In this document: positions 49,701 to 60,496 of the stretch, in pieces | Position numbering within the stretch: the stretch's first letter is position 1 | Layout of the letters: each line of letters opens with the position of its first letter | Source of the DNA: Oopsacas minuta | Taxonomy: Eukaryota > Porifera > Hexactinellida > Lyssacinosida > Leucopsacidae | Direction: 5' to 3' | Assembly: GCA_024704765.1 (NCBI GenBank) | Contig: JAKMXF010000365.1 | Span: 434,001-498,000, forward strand | Length of the DNA stretch: 64,000 nucleotides | Notes under the pieces: generated by a model | Seen by the model: the letters and a program-made list of their open reading frames with translations, nothing else | Database searches by the model: none | Told to the model about the DNA's origin: nothing | Made by a program: the position numbers and the translations under genes

Positions 49701-52218
49701 TAACGACCGCTGCACCCGAGCGGAGCGCTTCCAAACACTGCCAGGTTGCTATATAAAAGTTCCCCCAAACTTCATTACATTGAGTATTAAACACTAAGTT
49801 TTATACTTATTTATGAAATTTCCTCTCCCAGCGGAAATTCAGACCAGAGAATACCAATATTGCTAAAATAATTCTGAATGACGCATATTTCACGCATTTT
49901 TGCAATATTCTTACTTCTTCTGTCGCTTTCATTCTAATCTAATACCAAATCTTTCTTTTCAACCGTTCTCTTCATCCATGTCACTACATCATTACCCTTC
50001 AGTTTAACCATCAGTATATCTTCTCATCTTTCGTAAAATCACGAATATTTTTCACAAAAGTTTCTCAGCTTTTACTTAGATTCATCCATCAGTGAATCTC
50101 TTTGTGCGTCTTTCTCGCTATAAACAGTGTTTATTTGTACTACTATCTCTGGATAATACTTCTTTTTATGCCATTAAAACATATGATCAATTCTGAATAG
50201 AATTAATTCGAATTAACGTACACGCTGCTAGTGCTAAGATCTTTAGAAAATCACTAACCTTCGGATGAATGCACCCAACTTTTTAGAAATTATTTAGAAT
50301 CATCAACGCAGATTATGCTGTGAAATAATTGAATAGTTTCTTTTAATTTTATATAGAATAGAATATTTCTATAGGTTGACGCTTGAATAAGTTGCAAAGT
50401 GGCTTGCGATATATAATAAGAGAAATATTCTTTATTTCTAATATATATCTAAAGGCCCTCTGCTACAAACTCCCATGCAATACATTTTAGTTAACTTTGT
50501 TTTTCCATAAATATTTTTCTAATATTTTCGCTGAAAATCTTTCCATCTATTTTCTTTGAACTCCAGTGTTATTTAACGGTAAAATATCTAAATAATATTA
50601 ACAGTATTATTTATGCTTGGAATTAATCTTAAATACTCTGTCACAACATAGAATAAATTCCTGAAGAATGAAGCTTGGAATCTTGCTAGTTGGTCTGGCA
50701 CTCGTAGGGGGAGCTATGGGTATGAGTTACATAGAAATGGCAGAGATGGATGATTTACTCGGGGACGGTGAAGTTTGCAGTGCTTGTACTGAAGCAGTGA
50801 AGGACTTAGGCGAGGCTTTAGATAGTAAGCTAGAATTAGCAAGCGATGATTTATTGGATATGGCTTGCAAGAAGGTATGGTTCCTCTCACACAAGACTTG
50901 CAAGAAGTACGGTAGGGAAATCACGAAACCAATCGATGCGATTATCTTGAGTTATATGAAGGGAGATAAGCTATGTAAGCTGTTGAAGGCTTGTACAGAA
51001 TCATCTCGTTTTACTGTTGATGACTTTGACCTATCAGATGAGAGGACTGCATGTGTCAAATGTCAGTTGCTTGCGAATAAAGGCAAGGCAGAAGTTATGC
51101 GAAATAAAGAGCTCCTGAAAGAAATTGTATTGGCTATAATGGAGGATTGTGGAGAAGATTGCACTGATATGATGAACGAATTCGGAGTAGACTTCGTTGA
51201 TGCTGTAATTGGAGCATTTCCTGAATACGGTGCATGTTCCGCAATAGGAAAATGCCTCGAGTAGGAATGGATAAGAATTCCTATGTTGCTCATATGTTGA
51301 TTACTAGAGTATCTGCTCACTATCTTGTATAACTTTATCAACGTCTACTGGCATGTGCTCTGATTGTTGATTACTATAATGTCAGTTTGTATGTCACAAG
51401 TAATATTGATTAGAATAGTTATCCCATACTTCATAAGTAATTTAAAGTAAATATAACTTTCCAAAGTAGAGGAAGTGCGAGTGATTATTAGGTTAATGGG
51501 AATAAATTGAAAAATGCTCAGAATTTGCCAACCTTCCCAGAAATAGCTAAAATTAAATAAATTATCGCTATTAGTTTAACAATCAGTAAGGTATGATAAG
51601 TTAAGACACAAACTCGGGTAATCGGCGGGTTTCGATCGCTCTGAGGATTCCCTTTCAGAATACTTTACAGAAATGGCAAATAGAGTGCGTTTAAGAGTCG
51701 TGTTCAGTATTCGTGTTGTGTACTGTTTGTGTATTGACCAATTCTCAATTCATAGAATTGCCTAAAAGTTACTTCAATTACCAATTTGCAAAATGCAAAC
51801 AAATAAAGTTGCAATTATCTTATTATATTTGTCTCTCTTTGCAGAAATGAAGAGAGAGAAACAAAACTTGGGGAATAAGCTACAAGAACATGAAGAAAAA
51901 CACATAGTTGAGAGGGATAGCATTAGAGATACCGTCCGTACACTTAACGACCTAAGACTGAGAATAAATCAGTTAGAGAGCGAAACATTGGCAAGTAAAA
52001 ACACAATCTCTAGTAAGGAGCTTATAATCTCTAAAAAGATACAGCTAATCTCAGAACTAGAAGAATCTGAGTCTAAACTGAGAGAAGAGAGGAGAGATCT
52101 TTTCGCTAAGAATCGTGAACTTGTCTACGAGAACGATGAACTCACACAGACAATTGATATCCTTCAGGCACGGATTAAGCGTCTGAATCAATCACAGATG
52201 CGATCAGAAGCAACCTAA
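46753..52218 (+). CDS. LRRFIP1/2-like coiled-coil protein with a 4.3 kb gene-bearing intron
   Basis: Three exons (46753-47177, 47237-47535, 51845-52218) join in phase to 365 residues. The first 135 residues are Ser/Pro-rich with a basic IEHEKKRDILMQGGKLLRER. Residues about 136-240 carry the coiled coil typical of LRRFIP proteins: YKERLLEIAELENDKTLLQY across the first junction and REKEDELEEMKREKQ across the second, with CQVKYRDDYLEKHNLTLP in between, matching the REEMLEKHGIIL region of vertebrate LRRFIP1. The third exon is continuous coiled coil. LRRFIP proteins bind Flightless-I and Dishevelled or nucleic acid in the cytoplasm; which role applies here is unknown. The second intron (47536-51844) contains two saposin-domain genes on the same strand. 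Exon 3 could be a separate gene, but the matching phase and unbroken heptads argue for one gene. Confidence 0.8.
48098..48721 (+). CDS. Secreted protein with two saposin B-type domains
   Basis: Intronless frame of 207 residues. The N-terminus (MKCMMMLALGLVVVSSAMA) is a signal peptide. Two saposin-like modules follow. The first, about 35-109, has VCSLCKQ near the start, MGCD and PKCSW in the middle and KLCKLVKVC at the end. The second, about 128-204, has ACVKCQV, DECDQDDEVSADEC and MCSAMEKC. Six cysteines per module with CxxC at the start is the saposin pattern; such domains bind or perturb lipids and serve in lysosomal lipid breakdown or defence. The acidic second half contrasts with the lysine-rich first. 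It lies inside the LRRFIP intron with a paralogue at 50668-51264. Confidence 0.85.
   Translation: MKCMMMLALGLVVVSSAMAMDYVEDFYSDDDTELGDVCSLCKQGLTALDPLIMSKIKGIVKDLLEMGCDKAPIPKCSWFAKKIAKYAAKYVKKYLEHDKLCKLVKVCESDESVQITANDLDLSDDETACVKCQVLMKKIKAVIMNDKAVLNSIVLGAMDECDQDDEVSADECMDMMNRYSVSLTDEAIRDFPELEMCSAMEKCEYSE
48722..50667. other. Spacer between the two saposin-domain genes, within the LRRFIP intron
   Basis: Nearly 2 kb of AT-rich DNA without a convincing gene. Two short GC-rich patches stand out (49388-49440 and 49704-49735), both containing CCGCTGC and imperfect local dyads. They may be remnants of a repeat; I cannot assign them. Confidence 0.5.
50668..51264 (+). CDS. Secreted protein with two saposin B-type domains, paralogue of the upstream gene
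   Basis: Intronless frame of 198 residues with signal peptide MKLGILLVGLALVGGAMG. The domain layout copies its neighbour: module 1 has VCSACTEAVKDLG, MACKKVW, KTCKKYG and KLCKLLKAC; module 2 has TACVKCQLLANKGKAEVM, EDCGEDC and ACSAIGKC. The shared DDFDLSDERTACVKCQ versus DLDLSDDETACVKCQ and the shared order identify a tandem duplication. Divergence is substantial outside the cysteines, so the duplication is not recent. It probably has the same lipid-interacting role, with different charge. It sits about 600 bp before the last LRRFIP exon. Confidence 0.85.
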   Translation: MKLGILLVGLALVGGAMGMSYIEMAEMDDLLGDGEVCSACTEAVKDLGEALDSKLELASDDLLDMACKKVWFLSHKTCKKYGREITKPIDAIILSYMKGDKLCKLLKACTESSRFTVDDFDLSDERTACVKCQLLANKGKAEVMRNKELLKEIVLAIMEDCGEDCTDMMNEFGVDFVDAVIGAFPEYGACSAIGKCLE

Positions 52219-52810
52219 CCTCCTTTATATATTTCTTAATTGTTTTTACCTCAATGTTTACCCTACAACCTCGTAATGCCCTCTCTCCTACCTTTGAATG
52301 GATAGAACTGCAATACAGCGTTTAATTCACTAACTAGCGCTTTAATAATTAATATTATCATTTTCTATTGTGCTTGTTAATGTATAGTGGAATTGATTGT
52401 TTGTTAAAAATAATAATACGTACATAATAATTGAAATTATACTAAATACATGCCAGTAAGGTACCTCCAATATTACTTGAGTTTTGACAAAAATGGTCTC
52501 TCACACGAAACAATCCGACAGACCATTCTTTCTGAAGCATATGGATATTTAATCACAACAAATAAACAATAATTTACACGAATCACAAACTAGAAATGCT
52601 GAACTTCTCCTGAAATCATATGAGCTAAGTGATCAGTTAAAGTATAGCTTGAATGTGTTTGTAATCAATGTGTAACATATATGTATTCAGATTTGTAAAG
52701 TATACAAGCTTAGCAGTTATTTTGTATATAAATATCCTAGTACATAAAGTTACATAGAAATTATTGAAATTATCTAACTACGTATTTAGCAAAAGTATCT
52801 ACCATCATAA
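52219..52810. other. Intergenic spacer, LRRFIP to HGS
   Basis: About 590 bp of AT-rich DNA between two same-strand genes. It should hold the LRRFIP 3' UTR and the HGS promoter. Nothing else recognised. Confidence 0.6.
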
Positions 52811-55202
52811 ATGGGTAAATTTGAAATGCTCCTTGACAGAGCTACCAACTCTAACAACCTGGATCCAGACCTTACAGCTATCATGGAGATGTGTGACACA
52901 GTCAGACAGGGGGACATAACCCCCAAGAGAGGGATGGTAGCTGTCAAGAGGAAACTAATGGATAAACACGTCCTAGTCAGCTACTACACTCTGTACGTGC
53001 TAGAAGCTCTGATGAAGAATTGTGGTCCAGACATGCATAAGGAAATTCTAGTCAAAGAAATACTTGGTCGTATGCAAGACATGGTCAAAGACCCAGCTAG
53101 TTTCAGCGAGAAGAGTAAAGACAAAAGTCTAGAGCTGATACAAACATGGAACGTAGCATTCCGTCAGGACAATTCCTATCTCATCCTAACATCTGTCTAC
53201 AATCAGCTAGCTATGGCAGGAGTTCGCTTCCCTGAGATTAACACTTCAGATGCAGTGTTCATAACAGAGAGACCTCCTGAATGGAAAGCTGATAGAGACT
53301 CTAAGGATTGTACTCTATGTCACACTGAATTCTCATTAGTCACTAGAAGACATCACTGTAGAAATTGTGGAGAATGTTTCTGTTCAAAATGCTGTTCTAA
53401 TGTAGCTACATTACCTAAATTCGGGATAGAGAGAGAAGTACGTGTATGTGAATCTTGTTTCATAAATCTTTCTCAAACCTCTTCTGTACGCTTGGACCCT
53501 ACAAATCCCCCTCCTAACGGATCAGACCTCCCAGAAGAGTACCTGAAGAGTGATCTCTTTCGTGAGAACCAAACTCCTGCCGCATTAGACCCCAAGAGAG
53601 AGGCTGAACTGAAAGAGCAAGAAGAATTAGACTTAGTTATAGCTATGTCACTAAATGAACAGGAAAATAAACCTCAGAAGAGAGTCACATTTGCTCCTCC
53701 CACCCCCGAGCCTAGCGCCCCTGTATCTAATCTCTCTCCATACTCTCAGCTGCTCAGCAACCGATCTCTACCCACCCCACCTCCAGACACAGCCCCTTTT
53801 GTATCCTACCCCTCTACATCAGCTGATACAGCAGAGGATGAACTTGCTAAGTACTATAATCGTGAGTATTGGGAGGAAAGGAAGGAGCAACAACATTCGT
53901 CACCCCAGCCTACTCGTAAACAACCCTCTCCTCTATACGCACAGATACAATTCCCAGCCAAACAACAACATAAACAGGAACAAGATGAGTACGAGGGAGA
54001 TCTAGTCCTAGCTGATAGTCTAAAGAAGAACTTGGATCTCTTCACTAACCTACTCACTGACACACAAACACAAGGTCGTAGTCCAGCAACTGATTCATCA
54101 GTACAATCACTATATGGTACTCTTAATGCTATGCATCCTGAGCTACTCCGTGTTATGGAGGAGGTAGAGAAGAAGAAAGAGGGTTATGAGGGATTAGAAC
54201 AGAAAGCTAGCATGGTTAAAGAAGCACGTGCTTGTCTCAATAAATCAAGACGTGAGTATCTAGATGCAGTTAGACAGCAGGAAGAACAGCAACGTCTACT
54301 AGCTACTATGTTATTAGAGCAGAATATAGCCCTTATACGTAAGCATCAGTCTGAACAGGTTGATATGGGAGTAAGACTAGCTGAAGAGAGGGAGAGAGAG
54401 TTAAAGGAGGAGGAAGATAGGAAGACAGAGGAGCAGAGAAGAAGGAGACAACAGGTGAATGAGTATCAGAGATTACAAGAGCAACAAGTTGTAGCTCAGC
54501 ATCTTGCTCAGATTATACCTGGGAAGTTTGAAGGAGCTCCTATAATAGGAGGTTACTCTACTCCACCCATGGGTACATACCCTCCAGCTATCCCACCTCA
54601 CATGTTACAAGACTTACCTCCTCCTGGATCATTTTATCCTCCACCCGCCAATATTGTATCAGGTCCTTCTTCTCTCCCCTCCTCTCTCAATCAAACTGCA
54701 CCTCCTTCTCTCCCTCTTGCACCGCAGGTAACCCCCCAAAAGCCCAACGACCCCTTCTCTCCCCTACACTCCAGCCAGGTGTTACAAGATTCTGCACTCA
54801 ATTTCAATCCACAATACGGTTAGTATATAAAATTTAATTTACTATATTAGTTTTACATTTCTATTGCTCAAATTAGCTGCTATACAGACAGCACTACAAG
54901 GACCCTCTTCTCTACCTAATCTAGTATCTAACCCTCCTCCAGCAACAGTACAGCTCTCTAACTTAACTCTACAAGCTCTCACAGCTAACCAGCATCCTAA
55001 CCCTCTAGCCCATATGATTAACGCCCCTCAACCGGTCCAACAAGCACCTCAGTTACAGATACCCATTCAATCGTATCCACCCCCAGCCCCTCAAGTTAAC
55101 CAGATCAATTTGATCCGTCCTACTTACACTCCACAGATAGCTACTTACCAGCAGTCTGCTAGCCCCACCCCTAAGGAACAGTCTCTCATTGACTTTGACT
55201 GA
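52811..55202 (+). CDS. HGS: HGS/Hrs, ESCRT-0 subunit
   Basis: Two exons (52811-54818 and 54877-55202) join in phase to 777 residues, the length of human HGS. Residues 1-145 are a VHS domain (MGKFEMLLDRATNSN). A FYVE zinc finger at about 160-225 has the PI3P-binding RRHHCRNCG and CxxC pairs (CTLCHTEF, CSKCCSN). A ubiquitin-interacting motif follows near 262-285 (LDLVIAMSLNEQE). The coiled-coil core that pairs with STAM lies around 430-570, and the rest is Pro/Gln-rich. PSAP at 301-304 is a TSG101-binding late-domain motif, and the C-terminus QSLIDFD is a clathrin box like that of human HGS. The protein sorts ubiquitinated receptors on early endosomes and hands them to ESCRT-I. All functional motifs are present. 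Confidence 0.96.
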
Positions 55203-55392
55203 TGCCCATTAGTATGTCATATGCATGACTAACTATTAACTTATTATTGGGTGCATGTAGAGTAAATGTTTTTGATAATTTCAGTCTCTCTTCAGCTGTT
55301 TATTTTCTATTTTGTTAAATACTATTTGTGTTGATAAGTAAGCAAAATTCCCATTTAAATATTATAATGAAATATTATTATTTTCAATTGAG

Positions 55393-57011
55393 ATGGATCT
55401 TGAGTGTGAACAAGAAGCATTCTTTATCAAGCCACGAGTTGCTAAGCAGTATGGTATTACTGAAGAGGTGTGGTTGGGCCTCTTCAATACAGAAGGACAA
55501 ATAGTTAACCCAGATCATTTCTACAGACTTGTATTCGAAGCTGGAATAGATCCGAGTATAAGAAAGAGTGTATGGAAGTTTCTGTACGGAGTATATCCGC
55601 TACAATCAACTTACAGAGAGAGATTGGTCATAGATGCTGAGAACAGATTCTATTACGACTCTATTAAAGCTCATTGGCAGCGAATCTGTATTCTAGTAGG
55701 CAGCTCTAAGCATAGGTAGATATGAGAATTATGTGTAATTAGTTGCTATTATATATATGTATATATTTAACAGGTATTTCCGGATGACACCAGAATACAT
55801 GGAGGATGACAATATTCCACTTCACCTGCGACCAGACCGTACACCTAACATATCACCACCCTCTCTACCTCACCAGCTTAAGTCTGCACTCCTACGAGCT
55901 AGTTCTGTTGGTAATGACGTCTCATTATTACACCTGACTCTCACTCCCAAATACGCAGAGATGGGAGCTGAAGCTGAGAGTATTCCTGTATTGGAGGGAC
56001 TCTGTCCTGTAACAGAATTAGAGAATTCTCTCTCACTACAAGCCTCTATATTTGCTAGTAAGATTAATCTAGTAGAAGCTGAGTATGCTAAAGTTATGAG
56101 ATCAATTGATAAAGATGTTCCAAGAACTGACAGAGATTTAGATTTCTTTACTGGTAAAAAGAATGAGAATCTAATAAAAGTGAGATATTCTTGATGATAT
56201 TATTTCGAATTTTGCTTAATACTGTTATTGCAGGTACGCAACATTCTAGCTAGTTATGCATCAGTTGACAGAGAGCTGGGCTATGTACAGGGAATGAATG
56301 ATGTGTTATCAAGATTCCTTGTGGTAGCAGAGGATGAGACGGAAGCTTTTTGGTTATTCTTTAGCTTTATGAAGAAAGGGAGGAACGATTTCTTAGAACA
56401 GTCATTTTATGATAAGGTATAATTATACAGATGTCTATACCTATGTTTGTAAATCATTCTCTCTTCTTCTCAAGGTAGAGCTCGTAAAAGAGCTTTTAGC
56501 AGAACTGGACACAGAATTAGACACATACTTTAAAGAATCAGATATGCACGATTTTATGTTTGTACAGAGATGGCTTATTATGTGTTTCAAGCGGGAGTTC
56601 TCCTTTGAAGATGGCCTCTACCTGTTTGACGTAATCGCTTGTCATTTCTTAGAGCTAAATACTGATGAAGGAAGGAGATATCAGAGACACGCACAACGAA
56701 CAGAGTTCAAAACTGAGGGATGTGGCTTAAATTCTATTAATTCTTTCCACTGCGAGTTCAACTATTTACTAACTTTTGAAATGTTTGTGTGCTGTGCTGT
56801 GCTAATTACTTACAAAGCTCAGATCCTTAAACTGGAAGATATTGCACAGTTCTTCACATTCATATCAAGCATTTCTGGTAAAATGAATGTATGTGAAGTT
56901 ATTAACAAAGCACAGCATTTACTCTATATATACTGCAAGTGGAGAGTGAGGAACTCGTTCCAAGAGATTACTAGCGATTGGCCATCTCAAAATGATAACA
57001 TCGATCTATAG
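55393..57011 (+). CDS. TBC-domain Rab GTPase-activating protein
   Basis: Four exons (55393-55715, 55774-56179, 56234-56416, 56475-57011) join in phase to 482 residues. The N-terminus has the TBC entry sequence (AGIDPSIRKSVWKFLYGVYP). The catalytic arginine lies in IDKDVPRTDRDL and the catalytic glutamine in GYVQGMNDVLS, so both fingers of the dual-finger mechanism are intact. Other TBC blocks are FVQRWLIMCFKREFSFED and TEAFWLFFSFMKKG. An insert of about 90 residues separates the first helices from the arginine finger. The closest groups I recall are TBC1D25 and TBC1D15/17, with TBC1D21 next; the paralogue cannot be fixed by eye. The target Rab is unknown. It lies 190 bp downstream of HGS on the same strand; both act in endosomal traffic, though shared regulation is not shown. 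Confidence 0.88.
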
Positions 57012-57323
57012 AATGAATTCTTTAAACAGGTTTTATTACTCGTTTTGCTGGTACTGTATTTTGACTTATCTCTCGTTAATATATGTATATACGTATGTAC
57101 ATTGTTAGCAATTCGTTGTTTTTCGCTCCCGATATCAGCCTTTTATATCTCTAAACTTCGATCGGTATATCTGATAAAGCAACCCAATTTCAAGAATATT
57201 TATATATTTATCCGTATCAAATATCGCTACATTATAGCTATATATACACAAAACAGAATTATGATAGCACACATGCAAACTAAATTCTCATAAATTATAT
57301 TAGAGAGGGAGGGAATAGAAGAT
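57012..57323. other. Convergent intergenic spacer
   Basis: Just over 300 bp between the 3' ends of the TBC gene (+) and the LRR-EGF gene (-). It is AT-rich and holds both 3' flanks. No other feature seen. Confidence 0.6.
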
Positions 57324-59141
57324 TTAGCTATTTAATTCAGAATTCTCCCTTGACCTTGGGGAGCTAAATATTGTAGGGTCATAGGACATAGGTGTTTCCA
57401 TACTACCTGATGTGTTCTTGTCACATTCTCTTATAGCAAAACCACCTGAAACAAATGCTGGTAGCTCTATATTTCCCTCTAAACTTTTATTTCTATCCAT
57501 TGAGTTGAATTGTACGTAGTTACAATCAACTGACTCATAAATCCCTGAACAATTCGCATGAGCTATGGTAGATCTTGGGGTATCTATATCGGATTGAGAA
57601 TAGATGTTTCTTCTGTTAGATTTTGTTTCCATTGTAGCTGTTCGCATACTCCTGCAAGCTATTACAAAGCATTGTACAATGATAACTATCCCTGCTACTG
57701 CTATCGTTATGAATGCTAGAGTTATTATGCTTATAATAGCAGTAGAGGTTGTCTGAATGCCGAACAAGTCAACTACATCGGTAACTACACACTTTGTAAC
57801 ATTCCTTTCATCCAATCGGTAACTAGGCTGACACTCACAAACATAGCTACCTACAGTGTTAATACATAATTGTTGGCATCCTCCATTATTCGAATTACAC
57901 TCATTAATATCAGTGCAATTAGTGGAATTCATTGAGAATCCTGTCTCGCATTGACACATGTATGAACCTAGTGTATTACTGCATTTCTGATGGCAATCAT
58001 TCTTATCGTATAAACACTCATCTATGTCTACACAGGTCTGTGAGTCCCAGTCTAGTACCAATCCATACCCTTCCCCACATCCACAGATGAAGCTATCGGG
58101 TGTGTCAATACATTCGTTGGTACAGTTGTTACTCTTATTGAAACATTCATAGGATAGTTTTTGAGTACATTCTGTATACAGACTGGAGTTTTGTATCGGT
58201 ATCATTGATCCGCTATCATCACAAGTTCCTATTACATCAATACCAAAGCTATCTACTATGTTAACCCATTGTAGCTCGCATGAACAGTTTATCGTGTTAT
58301 CAGAAATATCTATATACTCCAAATTGAATAGTCCATTGAATAACTTGCTATCAAGAGATGCTATCTCGTTACTGTTAAGTTCTAAAGCAGTGAGCTTTGA
58401 TAGACCACGGAATGAATCCCTATTCAACAGTTGTGTGGAGTTACTATTAAGAAGGTTGTATCTCAAAGAGAGGAAGGTTAGATCAGCGAGGTCTTGAAAT
58501 GCTCCTGGCATAATATACTCGATACAGCCTGTATACCAAATAAAGGTATCTAACTTATATAACCCACCAACTAGACTCTCATCAACACGTTTAATATTAC
58601 CGCCATAGCAAATAGAGGAATAGCCTGTGAAGTAGACCTTCTCTAGATTACTGAGTCCTTGTAGAATCGGATTATATACGAACTTAACGTTAAGGAATCT
58701 TAATAGTATAACATTCGGGAAATGTTGGAAGAAATCGCTCTCTTCTAATGTGTTTTCTATACTGAGTCGGAATACCTCGATATTCAGTATACTATTGTGA
58801 ATGCTATTAGTTATTAGCCGTACATGATGGTCATTTGATGTAGGGGGAGAATAATATCCTCGTATAGAGAGTCTCTGTATGTTATCAGGTAACATGGTGA
58901 GGTTAAGCGTATATTGAACGGTTAACTGTATGACTATCAAATAGAGAGTCACGAAATTACCAGTTGCACAATCACGAAGAGTTGTTTGTAACACGCTATC
59001 ATTCGGAGATATTAACAGACATTGTAAATCTATAGACGTGGGAGGCTCATAGCAATCAATGACATCATTCACATTACAGCTATCTGAGCTAACTGTTGAT
59101 ATTTTCACTGTGAAGATAAAAATCAAAATTATCAACTTCAT
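57324..59141 (-). CDS. LRR-EGF single-pass receptor-like protein
   Basis: Intronless frame of 605 residues. Signal peptide 1-19. Leucine-rich repeats occupy about 110-285 (LTFLSLRYNLLNSNS, LTALELNSNEIASLD, LEYIDISDNTINCSC) and are capped by a C-terminal cysteine module (about 286-325). Three EGF domains follow at about 333-370, 372-409 and 411-451; the second and third start DIDEC and DINEC with NTLGSYMCQC and NTVGSYVCEC, the calcium-binding type. A membrane helix spans about 468-495. The 110-residue cytoplasmic tail has no enzyme domain but has tyrosines 514, 535 and 542 in NIYSQS, GIYESV and NYVQF, which could be phosphorylated docking sites. No exact orthologue is recognised. It is likely an adhesion or recognition receptor; ligand unknown. 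Confidence 0.85.
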   Translation of the reverse strand: MKLIILIFIFTVKISTVSSDSCNVNDVIDCYEPPTSIDLQCLLISPNDSVLQTTLRDCATGNFVTLYLIVIQLTVQYTLNLTMLPDNIQRLSIRGYYSPPTSNDHHVRLITNSIHNSILNIEVFRLSIENTLEESDFFQHFPNVILLRFLNVKFVYNPILQGLSNLEKVYFTGYSSICYGGNIKRVDESLVGGLYKLDTFIWYTGCIEYIMPGAFQDLADLTFLSLRYNLLNSNSTQLLNRDSFRGLSKLTALELNSNEIASLDSKLFNGLFNLEYIDISDNTINCSCELQWVNIVDSFGIDVIGTCDDSGSMIPIQNSSLYTECTQKLSYECFNKSNNCTNECIDTPDSFICGCGEGYGLVLDWDSQTCVDIDECLYDKNDCHQKCSNTLGSYMCQCETGFSMNSTNCTDINECNSNNGGCQQLCINTVGSYVCECQPSYRLDERNVTKCVVTDVVDLFGIQTTSTAIISIITLAFITIAVAGIVIIVQCFVIACRSMRTATMETKSNRRNIYSQSDIDTPRSTIAHANCSGIYESVDCNYVQFNSMDRNKSLEGNIELPAFVSGGFAIRECDKNTSGSMETPMSYDPTIFSSPRSRENSELNS

Positions 59142-59470
59142 TTCCTCTCTACATAAATTGTGGATACTATATTAGTAACAGAGTTGCTTTGCATATGGAT
59201 ACTAATTATGAAATATAATATCAGAGATAAAATACTCTCAAACAAGTGCTTTGTTGCTTATTATTCTTCTTCTTCTGTGTTGATTGTATAGCAAATTTAA
59301 TAAATTTTTACCAATATCAGATGTTACTATAGGCATAGATTTAGTATTTTTGAGTTAGGAAATTATTGACATGTGTTGTCTCTCTCAACATGTAACACTA
59401 TTCTTAAAGTTATGACTCTGTACTAATTCATATATTTATATTGGTATACAAATAAAAATGTAATTACATG
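59142..59470. other. Spacer between the LRR-EGF gene and the multi-pass pair
   Basis: About 330 bp, AT-rich. It contains the upstream region of the LRR-EGF gene and the 3' flank of the next minus-strand gene. No other element recognised. Confidence 0.6.
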
Positions 59471-60496
59471 TTATTTTGTGCCCTGTGGTAAGAGCAATGA
59501 CTTCGTGATTGCACTGTAGTGTTGATAGGTTCTAAGTCTATGATAAATATTCTCGCATGTAAAAGAACAAAAATACTGCATTGTGAAGAATAAATAGAAT
59601 ATTGCGAGAATTATCACCGGAAATACAAGTAATTTTTCTAATCCTGAAAGTAGTACTGGGAATCCATTTATTTCTGTCAGATTGAAATGATCAATCAATA
59701 ACCTATCCTCATTCTTGGCTCCGAATTGTACGAAATACAAATAAACATTTCGAATCCAATTGATAGAAAATGCTAGGATTAAGAAGCTGCTGCAAGCAAT
59801 GAATACTGCTTTAAACAGTCTGAATCTTCTTCGCATTCTTTTGATTGCTAGCACACGTCCTTCACTACCAAACTCTAGAGCTAGGTCTTGTTGCTTCCAA
59901 CCAATAACTTTGTCTAACATTCTTCCATTTATGATAAACATAACTATTTCTCCAATGAATAGGAGAATAATCAACAGTGTAGAGAATACTATTAAGTAAA
60001 ATATTGCGGGTAGAAAAATAGTGAATGCAAGTTTTAAAATGAATTTGATGAGTGAGTTTCTATCCTGTCTAGAATCTGGTTTATAAGTATACACACGTAT
60101 TAGATATGAAGTGAGGATATTCAAGAGACAGAAAGTCAAATATGTAGATGTTATGCTATAGTAGAATAGAAATAAAGTGTATTTTGCATTGGAGAATGAA
60201 CTCGCGAAAGCGAAAATTGGTGCGGTTATCTCGAAAAAACATATCAGTATTAGAGTTATATGTTTTACTAATCGTGATTTCAGATCTTTAAGAATAGCTT
60301 CTGTTTCGAAGTCTCTGACGTCCGTCAATGCTCTCCTATATCTCCTCTTAATTATCATCAATTCATGCAAAAGGTACATAATCCAAAACCCAGATACGAA
60401 TATACTTATTCCTACCACTATTCCATATGAAATATCCAATACTGAATTGATTGTTTTCAAGTTAGAAATCCATGTAAAATTCTGAGAGGAATTCAT
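59471..60496 (-). CDS. Multi-pass membrane protein, tandem copy 1
   Basis: Intronless frame of 341 residues starting at ATG 60496 (MNSSQNFTWISN); the frame is open a little further upstream without an ATG. Six or seven hydrophobic segments are visible, among them VGISIFVSGFWIMYLL, ITLILICFFEI and VFPVIILAIFYLFFTMQYF. Basic loops (KRRYRRAL, KRMRRRFRLF) suggest cytoplasmic sides. An N-terminal NFT and a luminal NLT are candidate glycosylation sites. I do not recognise the family; neither ion-channel pore motifs nor classical GPCR motifs such as DRY or NPxxY are present. It is paralogous to the gene at 61263-62291, with an almost identical middle part. Confidence 0.75.
   Translation of the reverse strand: MNSSQNFTWISNLKTINSVLDISYGIVVGISIFVSGFWIMYLLHELMIIKRRYRRALTDVRDFETEAILKDLKSRLVKHITLILICFFEITAPIFAFASSFSNAKYTLFLFYYSITSTYLTFCLLNILTSYLIRVYTYKPDSRQDRNSLIKFILKLAFTIFLPAIFYLIVFSTLLIILLFIGEIVMFIINGRMLDKVIGWKQQDLALEFGSEGRVLAIKRMRRRFRLFKAVFIACSSFLILAFSINWIRNVYLYFVQFGAKNEDRLLIDHFNLTEINGFPVLLSGLEKLLVFPVIILAIFYLFFTMQYFCSFTCENIYHRLRTYQHYSAITKSLLLPQGTK
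59775..60183. repeat. 409 bp block nearly identical to 61561-61969
   Basis: Comparing this block with 61561-61969 base by base at a constant offset of 1786 shows one C/T difference and no indels in 409 positions. Identity falls abruptly at both edges although the genes continue to be homologous. It encodes the central third of the multi-pass protein. Confidence 0.93.

Noticed and set aside
51793-52218. A separate small gene starting at ATG 51793
   Set aside because: The first 17 codons are hydrophobic intron-like sequence ending in a good acceptor, and from 51845 the frame joins LRRFIP exon 2 in phase with continuous coiled coil.
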